This document shows, one piece after another, positions 38,491-50,005 of a stretch of 64,000 nucleotides of DNA. Position 1 is the first letter of the stretch. Every line of letters begins with the position of its first letter. The notes beneath the pieces are model-generated. The model was not told where the DNA came from. It searched no databases and worked only from the letters and a program-made list of their open reading frames with translations. The translations under genes were made by a program, and so were the position numbers. Source of the stretch: Rubrivivax sp. (lineage in GTDB: Bacteria > Pseudomonadota > Gammaproteobacteria > Burkholderiales > Burkholderiaceae_C); the NCBI GenBank assembly GCA_020248945.1, contig JADCGQ010000007.1, positions 24,083 to 88,082 of the forward strand, read 5' to 3'.

Positions 38491-39960
38491 ATGCTTGCGG
38501 ATGCTGCCCTCGACGCCGACTCGGCCTACCTCGCGCTCAAGGCCCGCGATGCGCGCTTCGACGGGCGCCTGTTCGTGGGCGTCACCAGCACCGGCATCTA
38601 CTGCCGCCCGGTGTGCCGCGTGCGCACGCCGCGCCTGGAGAACTGCCGCTTCTTCGCCACGCGCGAGCGTGCCGAGGCAGCCGCCTTTCGGCCCTGCCTG
38701 AAGTGCCGGCCCGAGATCGCGCCGGGGCTGTCGGCCATGGACAGTTCGGCCACACTGGCCGAGGCCGCGGCGCGCGCCATCGAGCAGGCCGTGCACGCCG
38801 GCGAGCCGCTGCGGCTGCCGCGCGTGGCCGATCGCCTGGGCGTGACCGACCGCCACCTGCGCCGCATCTTCGCCGCCGCGCATGGCGTCTCGCCGGGGGC
38901 CTACCTCACGACGCAGCGGCTCTTGCTGGCCAAGCAGTTGCTCACCGACACGGCCCTGCCCGTCACCCAGGTGGCGCTGGCCAGCGGCTACGCCAGCCTG
39001 CGGCGCTTCAATGCGGCGTTTGCCGAGCACTACCGGCTGCAGCCCACGCAGTTGCGGCACGACAAGCCCGCCGGCACCGCGGCGCAGGGCCTGCGCCTGG
39101 CCTACCGCCCGCCGCTGGATGCCGAGGCGCTGTTCGGCTTCTTCGCGCGGCGGCAGCTCGAAGGCGTGGAGCAGGTCGACGTGGCGCGCGGCCTGTTGCG
39201 CCGCACGCTGGCCTGGCCGGCGGCTGAGGGCACGGCACCGCGCCGCGGCTGGATCGAGGTGCAGCTCCAACCGGGGCGCGACGAGCTTCGGCTGCGCACC
39301 AGCGACAACCTGAGCCCGGTGCTGGGCGCCGTGATCCGCCGCGTGCGCCACGCCTTCGACCTCGACGCCGACCCGGCGCGCATCGACCCCGTGCTGGCGC
39401 AACTGCCGCTGCCGCCGCGCCCGGGCCTGCGCCTGCCGGGCACGCTGGACGCCTTCGAGACGGCGGCCCGCGTCATCCTCGGCCAGCAGGTCACGGTGAA
39501 GGCCGCGCGCACACTGGCGGCGCGGCTGGTGCAGCGCTTCGGCGAACCCATCGACACGCCCTTCGAGGGCCTGACGCGCCTCTTCCCGAGCGCGGCCACC
39601 CTCGCGGCGGCGAGTGCCGAAGACATCGGCACGCTGGGCATCGTGCGCCAGCGCGTGAAGGCGCTGCAGGCACTCGCGCAGGCGCTGGTCGAGGGCCGGC
39701 TGCGGCTCGAGCACGGCGCCTCGGTCGACGACACACGGGCCACCCTCGTCGCCCTGCCCGGCATCGGCGACTGGACGGCACAGGTGATCGCGATGCGTGC
39801 GCTGGCCTGGCCCGACGCCTGGCCGGTGGCCGACATCGGCCTGATGAACGCCCTCGGCACACGCGACCGTGCCGAGCTCCTGGCGCAAGCCGAACCCTGG
39901 CGCCCCTGGCGCGCCTACGCCGTGATGCGGCTGTGGCAGCACATCGAGGTCCCGACATGA
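38491..39960 (+). CDS. Ada-AlkA fusion: DNA-3-methyladenine glycosylase II with Ada regulatory domains
   Basis: 489 residues in three parts. Residues 1-85 are the Ada N-terminal zinc domain with four cysteines (GIYCRPVCRV, FRPCLKCRPE), which accept a methyl group from phosphotriesters. About 90-185 is an AraC-type HTH (RVADRLGVTDRHLRRIF). About 195-489 is AlkA, with the HhH-GPD motif and catalytic Asp in LVALPGIGDWTAQVIAM. The protein thus senses and repairs alkylation. It overlaps ogt by ATGA, giving an adaptive-response unit. Confidence 0.93.
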   Translation: MLADAALDADSAYLALKARDARFDGRLFVGVTSTGIYCRPVCRVRTPRLENCRFFATRERAEAAAFRPCLKCRPEIAPGLSAMDSSATLAEAAARAIEQAVHAGEPLRLPRVADRLGVTDRHLRRIFAAAHGVSPGAYLTTQRLLLAKQLLTDTALPVTQVALASGYASLRRFNAAFAEHYRLQPTQLRHDKPAGTAAQGLRLAYRPPLDAEALFGFFARRQLEGVEQVDVARGLLRRTLAWPAAEGTAPRRGWIEVQLQPGRDELRLRTSDNLSPVLGAVIRRVRHAFDLDADPARIDPVLAQLPLPPRPGLRLPGTLDAFETAARVILGQQVTVKAARTLAARLVQRFGEPIDTPFEGLTRLFPSAATLAAASAEDIGTLGIVRQRVKALQALAQALVEGRLRLEHGASVDDTRATLVALPGIGDWTAQVIAMRALAWPDAWPVADIGLMNALGTRDRAELLAQAEPWRPWRAYAVMRLWQHIEVPT

Positions 39961-40478
39961 ATCCGCACCACCTGGCTCATCCCTTCGAAGCGCAGGCGCG
40001 CCTGGCCACGCCACTGGGCCCGTTGACCCTGGCCGCCACCGCCGAGGGCCTGGCCGGCGCCTGGTTCGACGGCCAGGCCCACCACCCCGGGGCGCTGGCC
40101 GTGCCGGTGGACGGCAGCCAGCGCTGGCTGCGCGAGGCCGCCGAGCAACTGAGTGCCTACTTCGCCGGCAGCCTGCGCGCGTTTTCGCTGCCGCTGCATG
40201 CCGCCGGCACGCCCTGGCAGCAGGCGGTGTGGCGCCAGTTGCGGGCCATACCGGCCGGCGGCACCACCGGCTATGGCGCCATCGCTCATGCTCTGGGCAA
40301 GCCGCAGGCGGCGCGCGCGGTGGGCGCGGCGGTCGGGCGCAACCCGCTGAGCGTGATCGTGCCCTGCCACCGCGTGCTGGGCCGCGATGGCGCGCTCACG
40401 GGCTACGCCGGCGGGCTGGATCGCAAGCGCTGGCTGCTCAAGCTGGAGGGCGCGCCGATGCATGCCGCTGCCACATGA
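39957..40478 (+). CDS. ogt: Methylated-DNA--protein-cysteine methyltransferase
   Basis: 173-residue suicide alkyltransferase that repairs O6-methylguanine. The active site IVPCHRVLG has its cysteine at residue 137; the helix-turn-helix AVWRQLRAIPAGGTTGYGAIA and the closing GYAGGLDRKRWLLKLE are standard. The start lies within the stop of the Ada-AlkA gene, so expression is coupled to the alkylation sensor. Confidence 0.95.
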   Translation: MNPHHLAHPFEAQARLATPLGPLTLAATAEGLAGAWFDGQAHHPGALAVPVDGSQRWLREAAEQLSAYFAGSLRAFSLPLHAAGTPWQQAVWRQLRAIPAGGTTGYGAIAHALGKPQAARAVGAAVGRNPLSVIVPCHRVLGRDGALTGYAGGLDRKRWLLKLEGAPMHAAAT

Positions 40479-40485
40479 AGCCCGC

Positions 40486-41370
40486 ATGACACGCCGCGAC
40501 ATCGCCGACCTTCTGCTGCTGGCCGCCATCTGGGGCGCCAGCTTCCTGTTCATGCGCCTGGGCGCCGCCGAGTTCGGCCCGGTGGCGCTGGCCTTCGTGC
40601 GCGTAGCCGGCGCGGCAGCGCTGCTGGTGCCGCTGATGCTGCTGCGCGGCGCTGGGGGCGCCTGGCGCACGCACGGCGTGCCCATCGCCGGCGTGGGCAT
40701 CGTCAACTCGGCGTTCCCCTTCCTGCTGTACGCGGTGTCGGCGCTGGTGCTCAGCACCGCGCTGATGTCGGTGTTCAACGCCACGGCCTCGATCTGGGGT
40801 GCGCTGTTCGCCTGGCTGTGGCTGAAGGAGCGGCTGACGCCGCTGCGCTGGCTGGGCCTGGCCATCGGCCTGGCCGGCGTGGTGGGGCTGAGCTGGGGCA
40901 AGGCTGATTTCCGACCCGGCGAACACGGCGTCAGCGCCGCCGTCGGCGTGGCCGCCTGCCTGGGCGCGACCTTGCTCTACGGCCTGGGAGGCAATGTCTC
41001 GCGGCGCTGGCTGCAGGGTGCGACACCGCTGGCGGTGGCCGCCGGCAGCCAGGCCGCCGCCACACTGGCACTGGCCGTGCCGGCGGCCGTGTGGTGGCCG
41101 GCCATCAACCCCGGCGCCACGGCCTGGGCAGCGGCGATCGCCTTGTCGGTGCTGTGCACGGGGCTGGCCTACATCCTGTTCTTCCGGCTCATCGCCCGCA
41201 CCGGCACGACCACCGCGATGAGCGTGACCTTCCTGATCCCCGCCTTCGCGCTGCTGTGGGGCTTCGTCGCGCTCGGCGAGGTGCCCACCGGCACCATGCT
41301 CGTGGGCTGCGCCGTCATCCTGCTGGGCACGGCGCTGGCGACGGGTTTGCTGCGCTGGCCGCTACGCTGA
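40486..41370 (+). CDS. EamA/DMT family transporter
   Basis: 294 residues with ten membrane helices in two EamA repeats; second of two such transporters in the window and only distantly similar to the one at 2767. TM1 region AAIWGASFLFMRLGAAEFGP is typical of the YddG/RhaT-like branch. It lies eight bases after ogt, but no ribosome site is obvious, so coupling to it is likely. The last nine bases overlap the convergent VWA gene. Substrate unknown. Confidence 0.88.
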   Translation: MTRRDIADLLLLAAIWGASFLFMRLGAAEFGPVALAFVRVAGAAALLVPLMLLRGAGGAWRTHGVPIAGVGIVNSAFPFLLYAVSALVLSTALMSVFNATASIWGALFAWLWLKERLTPLRWLGLAIGLAGVVGLSWGKADFRPGEHGVSAAVGVAACLGATLLYGLGGNVSRRWLQGATPLAVAAGSQAAATLALAVPAAVWWPAINPGATAWAAAIALSVLCTGLAYILFFRLIARTGTTTAMSVTFLIPAFALLWGFVALGEVPTGTMLVGCAVILLGTALATGLLRWPLR

Positions 41371-42561
41371 GGGCACGCGCCGCTGGGGCGGCGGCTTGGC
41401 CAAGGCATCGACCAGCTGCGCCAGGCTCGCCAGGTTGTGCACCGGGCGGAAGTCGTCCACGTGCGGCAGCATCGCGCGAATGCCGCGCGCCTTGGGCTGG
41501 AAGGCCTCGAAGCGCAGCAACGGGTTCAGCCACACCAGGCGGCGGCAGCTCTTGTGCAGCCGCTCCATCTCGAAGGCCAGATCGTCGGCGGCCTCGTGCT
41601 CGAGGCCGTCACTGACCAGCAGCACGGTGGCGCGCGAGCCCAGCACGCGGCGCGCCCAGAGGCGGTTGAAGTCGTGCAGGCTGTGGGCGATGCGCGTGCC
41701 GCCGGACCAGTCCTTGACGTTGGCGGTGCACTGGGCCACGGCGACGTCGGGGTCGCGCTGGCGCAAGAGGGGTGTGAGGCGCGTCAGGCGCGTGCCGAAG
41801 ACAAACGTCTCCACGCGCGGCCCGGCCTGGCCGAGCAGGTGCGCAAAGTGCAGCAGCATGCGCGAGTAGCGCGCCATCGAGCCGGAGATGTCGGCCAACA
41901 CCACCAGCGGCGGCACGACCTCGCGCACCGCGCTGTGGCGCAGCGGCAGGTAGTCGCCGCCCACGCGGCCGGCGGCGCGCAATGTGGCGCGCACGTCCAG
42001 ACGCCCGGGGCGCGGGCTGGCTTCGCGGCGGCGCGTGGGCAGCGGGGCCATCGCGGGCTTCAGGCGGGTGAGCAGGCGCAGGGCTTCGCGGAATTCGTCC
42101 GTGCTCATCGTTTCGAAATCGGCCTTCTGCAGCCGCTCCTGCGCGCTGGAGGTGAGCGTGGCTTCGAGCTCGATTTCGGGCGGCGGTGGCGCCTTGGCCG
42201 GCGCGTCGCGGGTGCTGGGGAAGAGCGCGTCGCCGAGGCGGCGGTTTTCCTTCACCGGCGGCGGGGTGTTCGTGTTGACGCGGGGCAGCAGCAAAGCGCG
42301 CATGCGGCCGGCGAGATCGGGGTCGCGCCAGTACAGCGTGAAGGCCTGGTCGAACAGCGTCTGCTGCTCGTGGCGGCTGACGAAGCAGGCCGAGAGCACG
42401 GCGTGGAAGTCGGCCTTGCCTTCGAGGCCGGCCACGGGCAGCGCTTGCAATGCGAGCTGCACGCGGTCGGTGCCCACAGGCAGGCCGGCGCTGCGCAGCA
42501 CGCGCGCGAAGTGCATCACGTTCTCGGCCAGGCGGCCGGGGGTTTGGCCAGAGGGGATCAT
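41362..42561 (-). CDS. VWA-domain protein, CoxE-like (module 1)
   Basis: 399 residues. The N-terminal half is helical (about 1-190, with LLPRVNTNTPPPVKENRR as linker). The VWA domain begins near 216 with a canonical MIDAS DISGSM (D224), continues with VETFVFGTRLTRLTP and closes with VLLVSDGLEHEAADD. CoxE proteins partner with MoxR ATPases (CoxD) to mature the molybdenum-sulfur-copper site of CO dehydrogenase or related enzymes. Upstream on the same strand is such a MoxR, separated by a paired palindromic repeat. Confidence 0.88.
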   Translation of the reverse strand: MIPSGQTPGRLAENVMHFARVLRSAGLPVGTDRVQLALQALPVAGLEGKADFHAVLSACFVSRHEQQTLFDQAFTLYWRDPDLAGRMRALLLPRVNTNTPPPVKENRRLGDALFPSTRDAPAKAPPPPEIELEATLTSSAQERLQKADFETMSTDEFREALRLLTRLKPAMAPLPTRRREASPRPGRLDVRATLRAAGRVGGDYLPLRHSAVREVVPPLVVLADISGSMARYSRMLLHFAHLLGQAGPRVETFVFGTRLTRLTPLLRQRDPDVAVAQCTANVKDWSGGTRIAHSLHDFNRLWARRVLGSRATVLLVSDGLEHEAADDLAFEMERLHKSCRRLVWLNPLLRFEAFQPKARGIRAMLPHVDDFRPVHNLASLAQLVDALAKPPPQRRVPSA

Positions 42562-42574
42562 GCTGCTCGAAGGG

Positions 42575-42653
42575 ACTTCGACAGGCTCAGTCCGAACGGA
42601 GGTGGGGGATCAAGGCCTGCGCCCCATCCCCGTTCGGGCTGAGCTTGTAGAAG
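42575..42653. repeat. Inverted pair of REP-like repeats (BIME-like)
   Basis: Copy one at 42575-42600 (acttcgacaggctcagtccg) and an inverted copy at 42630-42653 (ccgttcgggctgagcttgta) flank a 29-base spacer, so the region can fold into a long stem-loop. It fills the gap between the MoxR and VWA genes and could damp transcript read-through. Confidence 0.75.
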
Positions 42654-42666
42654 CCCACGCCGCCCC

Positions 42667-43566
42667 TCACGCCGCCGCCGTGCGCGCCTGCTCGATCAGC
42701 CGCGCCACCTCGTCGTGGCCGACCCGCGCGATGTCGTCCTGATACTTCAGCAGCAGCCCCAAGGTGTTCTGCACCACCTCGGGATCGAGCACGATGGTGT
42801 CCAGCTCGCGCAGCGCGCGGGTCCACTCGATGGTCTCGGCCACTCCCGGCAGCTTGTACAGCTCGATCTCGCGCAGCCGCTGCACAAAGGCCACGATCTC
42901 GCGCGCCAGCCGCTCGGGCGCGCCGGGCACCTTGCGGCGCAGGATCTCCAGCTCACGCGCGGCGTCGGGGAAGCCCACCCAGTGGTACAGGCAGCGCCGC
43001 TTCACCGCATCGTGGATCTCGCGCGTGCGGTTGCTGGTGAGCACCACGATCGGCGGCGTGATCGCCTTCACCGTGCCCATCTCGGGGATGGTGATCTGGA
43101 AGTCCGACAGCACTTCGAGCAAGAACGCCTCGAAGGGCTCGTCCGCGCGGTCGAGCTCGTCGATCAGCAGCACCGGCGGCAGGGCACGCGCCGGGTCGAT
43201 GGCATCGAGCAGCGCCCGCTTGACCAAGAAGGTGTCGGAGAACAGCCGCGAGGCCAGCGCGGCACGGTCTTCGGCCGTGGCATTGGCGCCCGACTCCGCC
43301 AGGCGGATCTCGAGCATCTGCCGCGCGTAGTTCCACTCATAGGCCGCACCGGCCAGGTCCAGCCCCTCGTAGCACTGCAGCCGGATCAGCGGCCGGCCCA
43401 GCGCCGCCGCCAGCGTGCGCGCGATCTCGGTCTTGCCGGTGCCGGGCTCGCCCTCCAGAAAGAGCGGCCGGCCCAGCTTCAGCGAAAGAAAGACGACCGT
43501 GGCCAACCGTCGGTCGGCCACGTAGTCGTGGGCCGCGAGCGCGGCCAGGGCCTCGTCGATGGACAT
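42667..43566 (-). CDS. MoxR-family AAA+ ATPase (module 1)
   Basis: 299 residues. Walker A GEPGTGKTEIA, Walker B LLIDELDRADEPFEAFLLE, sensor-1 VVLTSNRTRE and the helical C-terminal lid (PERLAREIVAFVQRLRE) are in order. This sub-branch, with FEAFLLEVLSDFQITIPE, is the CoxD-like type that acts with a CoxE VWA protein as a chaperone-like pair. The ATG at 43566 (MSIDEALAAL) is preferred; an ATG 27 bases upstream is possible. It is upstream of the VWA gene with a repeat between them. Confidence 0.9.
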   Translation of the reverse strand: MSIDEALAALAAHDYVADRRLATVVFLSLKLGRPLFLEGEPGTGKTEIARTLAAALGRPLIRLQCYEGLDLAGAAYEWNYARQMLEIRLAESGANATAEDRAALASRLFSDTFLVKRALLDAIDPARALPPVLLIDELDRADEPFEAFLLEVLSDFQITIPEMGTVKAITPPIVVLTSNRTREIHDAVKRRCLYHWVGFPDAARELEILRRKVPGAPERLAREIVAFVQRLREIELYKLPGVAETIEWTRALRELDTIVLDPEVVQNTLGLLLKYQDDIARVGHDEVARLIEQARTAAA

Positions 43567-43699
43567 CGGGATGGCAGCGGAACCTGTGTACATGAACCCG
43601 ATTCTTGCAGGGATGTCGCCTGTGCCGCTGCATGACTGCGCCGGGCCAGCATCATGCGGCGTCATCAGCCGGTCGGATGTCGCCCCAGTGCTAACCATG

Positions 43700-43729
43700 T
43701 TGACAACTCCACGGCGCCGACAGAAGCAT
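43700..43729 (+). promoter_or_regulatory. Possible promoter of the propeller lipoprotein gene
   Basis: A consensus TTGACA at 43700-43705 is the only good -35 hexamer in this 193-base divergent spacer. The matching -10 (AAGCAT at 43724-43729, spacing 18) is weak. The ATG follows 30 bases later. Confidence 0.3.
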
Positions 43730-43759
43730 CCGGATCCACCACATTCAAAGGTTACCTAT

Positions 43760-46261
43760 ATGCCGAATTTCGTGCAGCCGACGCAGCCCTCGGCCTGGCC
43801 AGTGCAGGCTCGGCGGCTGGTGATGCTGGCGTCCCTGGCCTCGGTAGCGGCCTTGCTGCTTGCCTGCGGTGGTGGCGGCGGCGGCGGCGACTCGCCGCCC
43901 GGGCCGCCGGCGCCGCCGGCGCCGCCGACGGGTTTCTCGCTGGGGGGCACAGTCACCGGCGTCTTGGCGGGGCAGACGGTCACGATTACCGGCGCGACCC
44001 GGCTCACCACGGCCACAGCCGACGGCGCGTTCGAACTGGGCCGCGACCTACCCTCCGGCACCCGATACACCGTGACCGCCGGCAGCACCGCGGCCAACCA
44101 GCGCTGCCTCGTCACGGAGGGCGCGAGGGGCACCATCACTGGCAACGTGTCGTCGATCCGCGTGGACTGCAGCTACCGCCAGCCCTGGTCGCTGATCGGA
44201 GTTCCGAAGGCAAGCGCCCTGTCCGAAGACGGCAGCCAGCTGATCGTCGCCGGGTCACTGCGATATGCCACGCCGCTGCAGGACCTGCAGTTTCGTCTCG
44301 ACACTGACACCGGCCGCGCGCGGGGAGGTTCGCTGACGCAGGCCGTGTTTCTGAACGACACGGCACGACCCGACGGCGCCGGTGGTGCCTACCTCACCCA
44401 GCAACTGGCTGCGCCCATCGAGTTTTTTGATCCGGACAGCAACTACGCCATCCGCCGCCTCGACGCCAATGGCAATCCGACGTCGTTCCGCGCCGACGGT
44501 CTGCGTGCCCGGGCCAACGCACGGGTGGGCGAGCGCCTCTTCCTGGCGGGCAGCTTCACCGTGGCCGGCAGCAGCGCGCCGACGGGCCTTATGGCGGTCG
44601 ATGCCACCACAGGTGCCCGCGTAACTTGGAGCACGGACATGCGGGGCGAGGGCATCAACCTGCTGGCCAGGGGCGACACCCTGTTCGTGCAGCGGCGGCT
44701 GGTCGATCCCAGTGGAGCTGTCGGCTTCACGCTCGCCGCCGTCGATGTGGCGACCGGTGTCACGCGGGACTGGGCGCCGCGATTCACCGGGTCCGGCGGT
44801 TTCCCGATCAGCGTCGATCCGATGAAGATGGTGATCAGCGGCCGCACCCTGGTCGTGACGGGCAACTTCGTCGCGGTAGATGGCCTGCGGCGAGCCAGCG
44901 TGGCGGCCTTCGACACCGAGACCTTGTTGCTGCGGGCATGGCCGGCGAATCCTGTGACGACGGATTTCAGCAGCCAGCCTGCAGTGGCTGCGACGGCAGA
45001 TCGGGTGTTTCTCACCAGCGGCATCGAGCCGCCGGATGGCATCTCTCGGTGGGTTTACGCCGTGTCGACGGATACAGGCGAGTTGCTGCCCTGGAACTCA
45101 CCGGTGCTGAGCACGGCCGGTTCCAGCCTGGTCTTGTATGGCTTGGTGATCCAGGGCGACCAGCTGCTGCTGCACGGTGAGTTCCAGGCCGTGAACGACC
45201 AAGCGCGCAGGGGCCTGGCGGCGGTGGCCATTAGCGATGGTCGGCTGCTTCCCTTCGCCGCAGACGCGCAGCTTGACAGTGGGCCTGGCGGTCTGTTCGT
45301 GAGCGGATCGCAGATCTGGGTCTGGGGCGGGGCAAGGGGCGGCGGCGTGGGTGCACAGGAACTCACGGGTTTCGACACGCGCAGCGGCATGCCCACCGCC
45401 TTCTCGGTGGATGTTCGAGGGACTGCGGAGACCCCCATCTCTCAGCTGTTGCGCGTGGGCTCGACCCTGATCTTGGCCGGCAGCTTCAGCGAAGTGGCTG
45501 GCGTGCCACGCCGGAACCTGGCGGCCATCGATGCGCGAACGGGCGCCGTGCTCGACTGGAATCCCAACCTGGATGGCGGACTGCGCAGCATGGTTCGCCA
45601 GGGCAACCGGATCTACTTCCTCGGTGACTTCACCCGTTGGGACGGTCAACCCCGCCCCGGCGTGGCACGGGTGGACGCCAGCAGCCTGCTTGCCGACGAC
45701 TTCGGCAGCGCTGCAGGCTTCCTGGTGGAGCGAGTCGACTCATTGGCAGAAAGCGACGGCCGCCTCTACATTGCACTGGGCAATCAATTCGCCGCCGTTG
45801 ACGCCGCGACGGGCACTCGCGAGTTCTGGCGCACCGCGCTCGCCACCGTCGATTTCAGCTTCACGGCAGGAATCGCCGTGCGCGACGGCTTTGTCCACGC
45901 AGCTGGCAGCAACTATCTGATACCGGGCGTCGCCGTGATCCGCAACACCGTCAAGCTTGACGCCGCCACGGGCGCACCACAGGCTTGGTTGGCCGTGAAC
46001 GACACCCGCGGAACCGTGCAGAAGCTGTTCCAGATCGACAACACGATCCTGGTCTCGGCGTGCTGGATCAGCCCGTTGTCCGTTCGGACCTGCGACCTAG
46101 GTGCCGACTCCGTCGTCAGCGGGGTCGGCAGCTACTCGCTGCTGTTCAGCGACGTGCTGCCGGTGGCGGATGTGCAAGCCGACGCAAACACTTGGTATCT
46201 TGTCGGCGAGTTCGGCATGACGGCGACGCAACCCTCGGGCCTGCGTTTCGTGACACGCTGA
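43760..46261 (+). CDS. Large lipoprotein with beta-propeller-like repeats
   Basis: 833 residues. The signal peptide ends in the lipobox ALLLACGG, and the cysteine is followed by seven glycines and a Pro-rich linker. A short carboxypeptidase-like beta domain (about 48-130, GGTVTGVLAGQTVTITG) comes next. From about 135 to the end there are repeated segments of the form LAAxDxxTGxxxxWxPN with GxFxxxxG, for example AAIDARTGAVLDWNPN and SFSEVAGVPRRN; at least six copies suggest a beta-propeller. Third-position GC is visibly lower than in neighbours. Function unknown; probably an outer-membrane surface protein. Confidence 0.8.
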   Translation: MPNFVQPTQPSAWPVQARRLVMLASLASVAALLLACGGGGGGGDSPPGPPAPPAPPTGFSLGGTVTGVLAGQTVTITGATRLTTATADGAFELGRDLPSGTRYTVTAGSTAANQRCLVTEGARGTITGNVSSIRVDCSYRQPWSLIGVPKASALSEDGSQLIVAGSLRYATPLQDLQFRLDTDTGRARGGSLTQAVFLNDTARPDGAGGAYLTQQLAAPIEFFDPDSNYAIRRLDANGNPTSFRADGLRARANARVGERLFLAGSFTVAGSSAPTGLMAVDATTGARVTWSTDMRGEGINLLARGDTLFVQRRLVDPSGAVGFTLAAVDVATGVTRDWAPRFTGSGGFPISVDPMKMVISGRTLVVTGNFVAVDGLRRASVAAFDTETLLLRAWPANPVTTDFSSQPAVAATADRVFLTSGIEPPDGISRWVYAVSTDTGELLPWNSPVLSTAGSSLVLYGLVIQGDQLLLHGEFQAVNDQARRGLAAVAISDGRLLPFAADAQLDSGPGGLFVSGSQIWVWGGARGGGVGAQELTGFDTRSGMPTAFSVDVRGTAETPISQLLRVGSTLILAGSFSEVAGVPRRNLAAIDARTGAVLDWNPNLDGGLRSMVRQGNRIYFLGDFTRWDGQPRPGVARVDASSLLADDFGSAAGFLVERVDSLAESDGRLYIALGNQFAAVDAATGTREFWRTALATVDFSFTAGIAVRDGFVHAAGSNYLIPGVAVIRNTVKLDAATGAPQAWLAVNDTRGTVQKLFQIDNTILVSACWISPLSVRTCDLGADSVVSGVGSYSLLFSDVLPVADVQADANTWYLVGEFGMTATQPSGLRFVTR

Positions 46262-46276
46262 ACCGCTGCGATCGGG

Positions 46277-46308
46277 CAAAAAGGGGCCCCGGCCTTGAGC
46301 CGGGGCCC
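46277..46308 (-). terminator. Intrinsic terminator between the lipoprotein and hydroxylase genes
   Basis: Perfect ten-bp stem GGGCCCCGGC/GCCGGGGCCC (46284-46293/46299-46308) with a CTTGA loop. On the minus strand the stem is followed by a five-T run (46282-46278), so it is a good terminator for the hydroxylase operon; it can also stop the lipoprotein transcript. Confidence 0.85.
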
Positions 46309-46322
46309 TGCGCTACAAAACC

Positions 46323-47102
46323 TCAGCCAACGGCACGGGCCGCCAGCACCGGAACCAGCGCCGCCCGGTACTCGGCCGAGCCGTGCAGGTCGGAGTTCAT
46401 GCCGTCGGCACTGACGGTGGCGCCGGCCAGCGCCGCGGCGCTGTAGTTGCCACTCAACTTGGCTTCCAGCTCCGTGGCGCGGAACACGCCAGAGCCGGCG
46501 CCGGTGACGGCCACGCGTACGCCCTTCGGCCCCTTGCTCGTGAACACGCCGACGATCGAAAAACGCGACGCCGGCTGCTTGAACTTCTGCCAGCCCGCCT
46601 TCTCGGGGATCGGGAAGCTCACCGCGGTGATGATCTCGTCCTCGGCCAGCGCCGTGGTGTACAGGCCCACGAAGAAGTCGTCGGCGGCGATGTCGCGGCG
46701 GTCGGTGTGCACGGTGGCACCCAGGCCCAGCACGGCTGCGGGATAGCAGGCGGCCGGGTCGTTGTTGGCCAGGCTGCCGCCGATGGTGCCGCGGTTGCGC
46801 ACCTGGCGGTCGCCGATGTGGTTGGCCAGGTCGGCCAGCGCCGGGATGGCCGCGCGCACCTCCGCACTCGCGGCCACCGTGGCATGCGTGGTCATGGCGC
46901 CGATCTTGACGACGCCACCGGCCACCGTGATGCCCTTCAGATCGGCGATGGCGCCCAGGCTGGCCAGCGCGTCAGGCGCCGCCAGGCCCAGGCGCATCGA
47001 CGGCAGCAGGCTCTGCCCGCCGGCCAGGATCTTGGCGCCCGAAGCGGCCGCGGCCTTGGCCTCGGCCACGTTCTTCGCATTGCTGAATTGGAAGCTCTGC
47101 AT
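46323..47102 (-). CDS. Molybdenum hydroxylase FAD-binding (medium) subunit, CoxM-like
   Basis: 259 residues. The FAD site is built from AGGQSLLPSMRLGL (about 28-41) and TIGGSLANNDPAACYPA (about 106-122), both typical of the xanthine dehydrogenase/CO dehydrogenase medium subunit. The CODH_FAD C-terminal domain follows. It transfers electrons from the iron-sulfur subunit to the acceptor. AGGAGA lies before the ATG. Last gene of the three-subunit operon and followed by an intrinsic terminator. Confidence 0.92.
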   Translation of the reverse strand: MQSFQFSNAKNVAEAKAAAASGAKILAGGQSLLPSMRLGLAAPDALASLGAIADLKGITVAGGVVKIGAMTTHATVAASAEVRAAIPALADLANHIGDRQVRNRGTIGGSLANNDPAACYPAAVLGLGATVHTDRRDIAADDFFVGLYTTALAEDEIITAVSFPIPEKAGWQKFKQPASRFSIVGVFTSKGPKGVRVAVTGAGSGVFRATELEAKLSGNYSAAALAGATVSADGMNSDLHGSAEYRAALVPVLAARAVG

Positions 47103-47133
47103 GGTGTGTTCTCCTTGTGTGCTGCGGGTGCGT

Positions 47134-49485
<2,352 letters not shown>

Positions 49486-49525
49486 GGTGCGTTGCTCCTG
49501 GTCGCTTGCGTTGTCGGGGTCGGCT

Positions 49526-50005
49526 TCAGGCCGTGGCTTTCATGTCGGCGGCGCCCTTGATGACGGCCTTCACGATGTTGTGGTAGCCCGTGCAACGGCA
49601 GATGTTGCCCTCGAGCGCCTCGCGCACCTGCGCCTCGTTGTGGCAGCCGTGGTGCGTGGCCAGGTCGACCGCGCTCATCACCATGCCCGGGGTGCAGTAG
49701 CCGCACTGCAGGCCGTGGCAGGTCTTGAAGGCGGCCTGCATCGGGTGCAGCGTGCCGTCGGCCGATTCGAGGCCCTCGATCGTAGTGATGCTGGCGCCGG
49801 CCACCTGGTGGGCCAGCACGTTGCAGCTCTTGGCGGCGCGGCCGTCGATGTGCACGGTGCAGGCCCCGCACTGCGCGGTGTCGCAGCCCACGTGCGTGCC
49901 CGTGAGGCGCAGGTGCTCGCGGATGAACTCGACCAGCGAGGTCTCGGGCGGCACCTCGCGGGTGACGGACTTGCCGTTGACGGTCAGGGTGAGCGGTGTG
50001 CTCAT
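49526..50005 (-). CDS. Molybdenum hydroxylase [2Fe-2S] small subunit, CoxS-like
   Basis: 159 residues with two iron-sulfur domains: the plant-ferredoxin-type cluster CDTAQCGAC (about 42-50) plus its fourth cysteine, and the helical domain CGYCTPGM with CRCTGY. No signal peptide, so the enzyme is cytoplasmic. The ATG at 50005 is chosen because GGAGA lies nine bases before it; an in-frame ATG 12 bases upstream would overlap that site. First gene of the small-large-medium operon; the order S-L-M differs from the classic coxMSL. Confidence 0.92.
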   Translation of the reverse strand: MSTPLTLTVNGKSVTREVPPETSLVEFIREHLRLTGTHVGCDTAQCGACTVHIDGRAAKSCNVLAHQVAGASITTIEGLESADGTLHPMQAAFKTCHGLQCGYCTPGMVMSAVDLATHHGCHNEAQVREALEGNICRCTGYHNIVKAVIKGAADMKATA

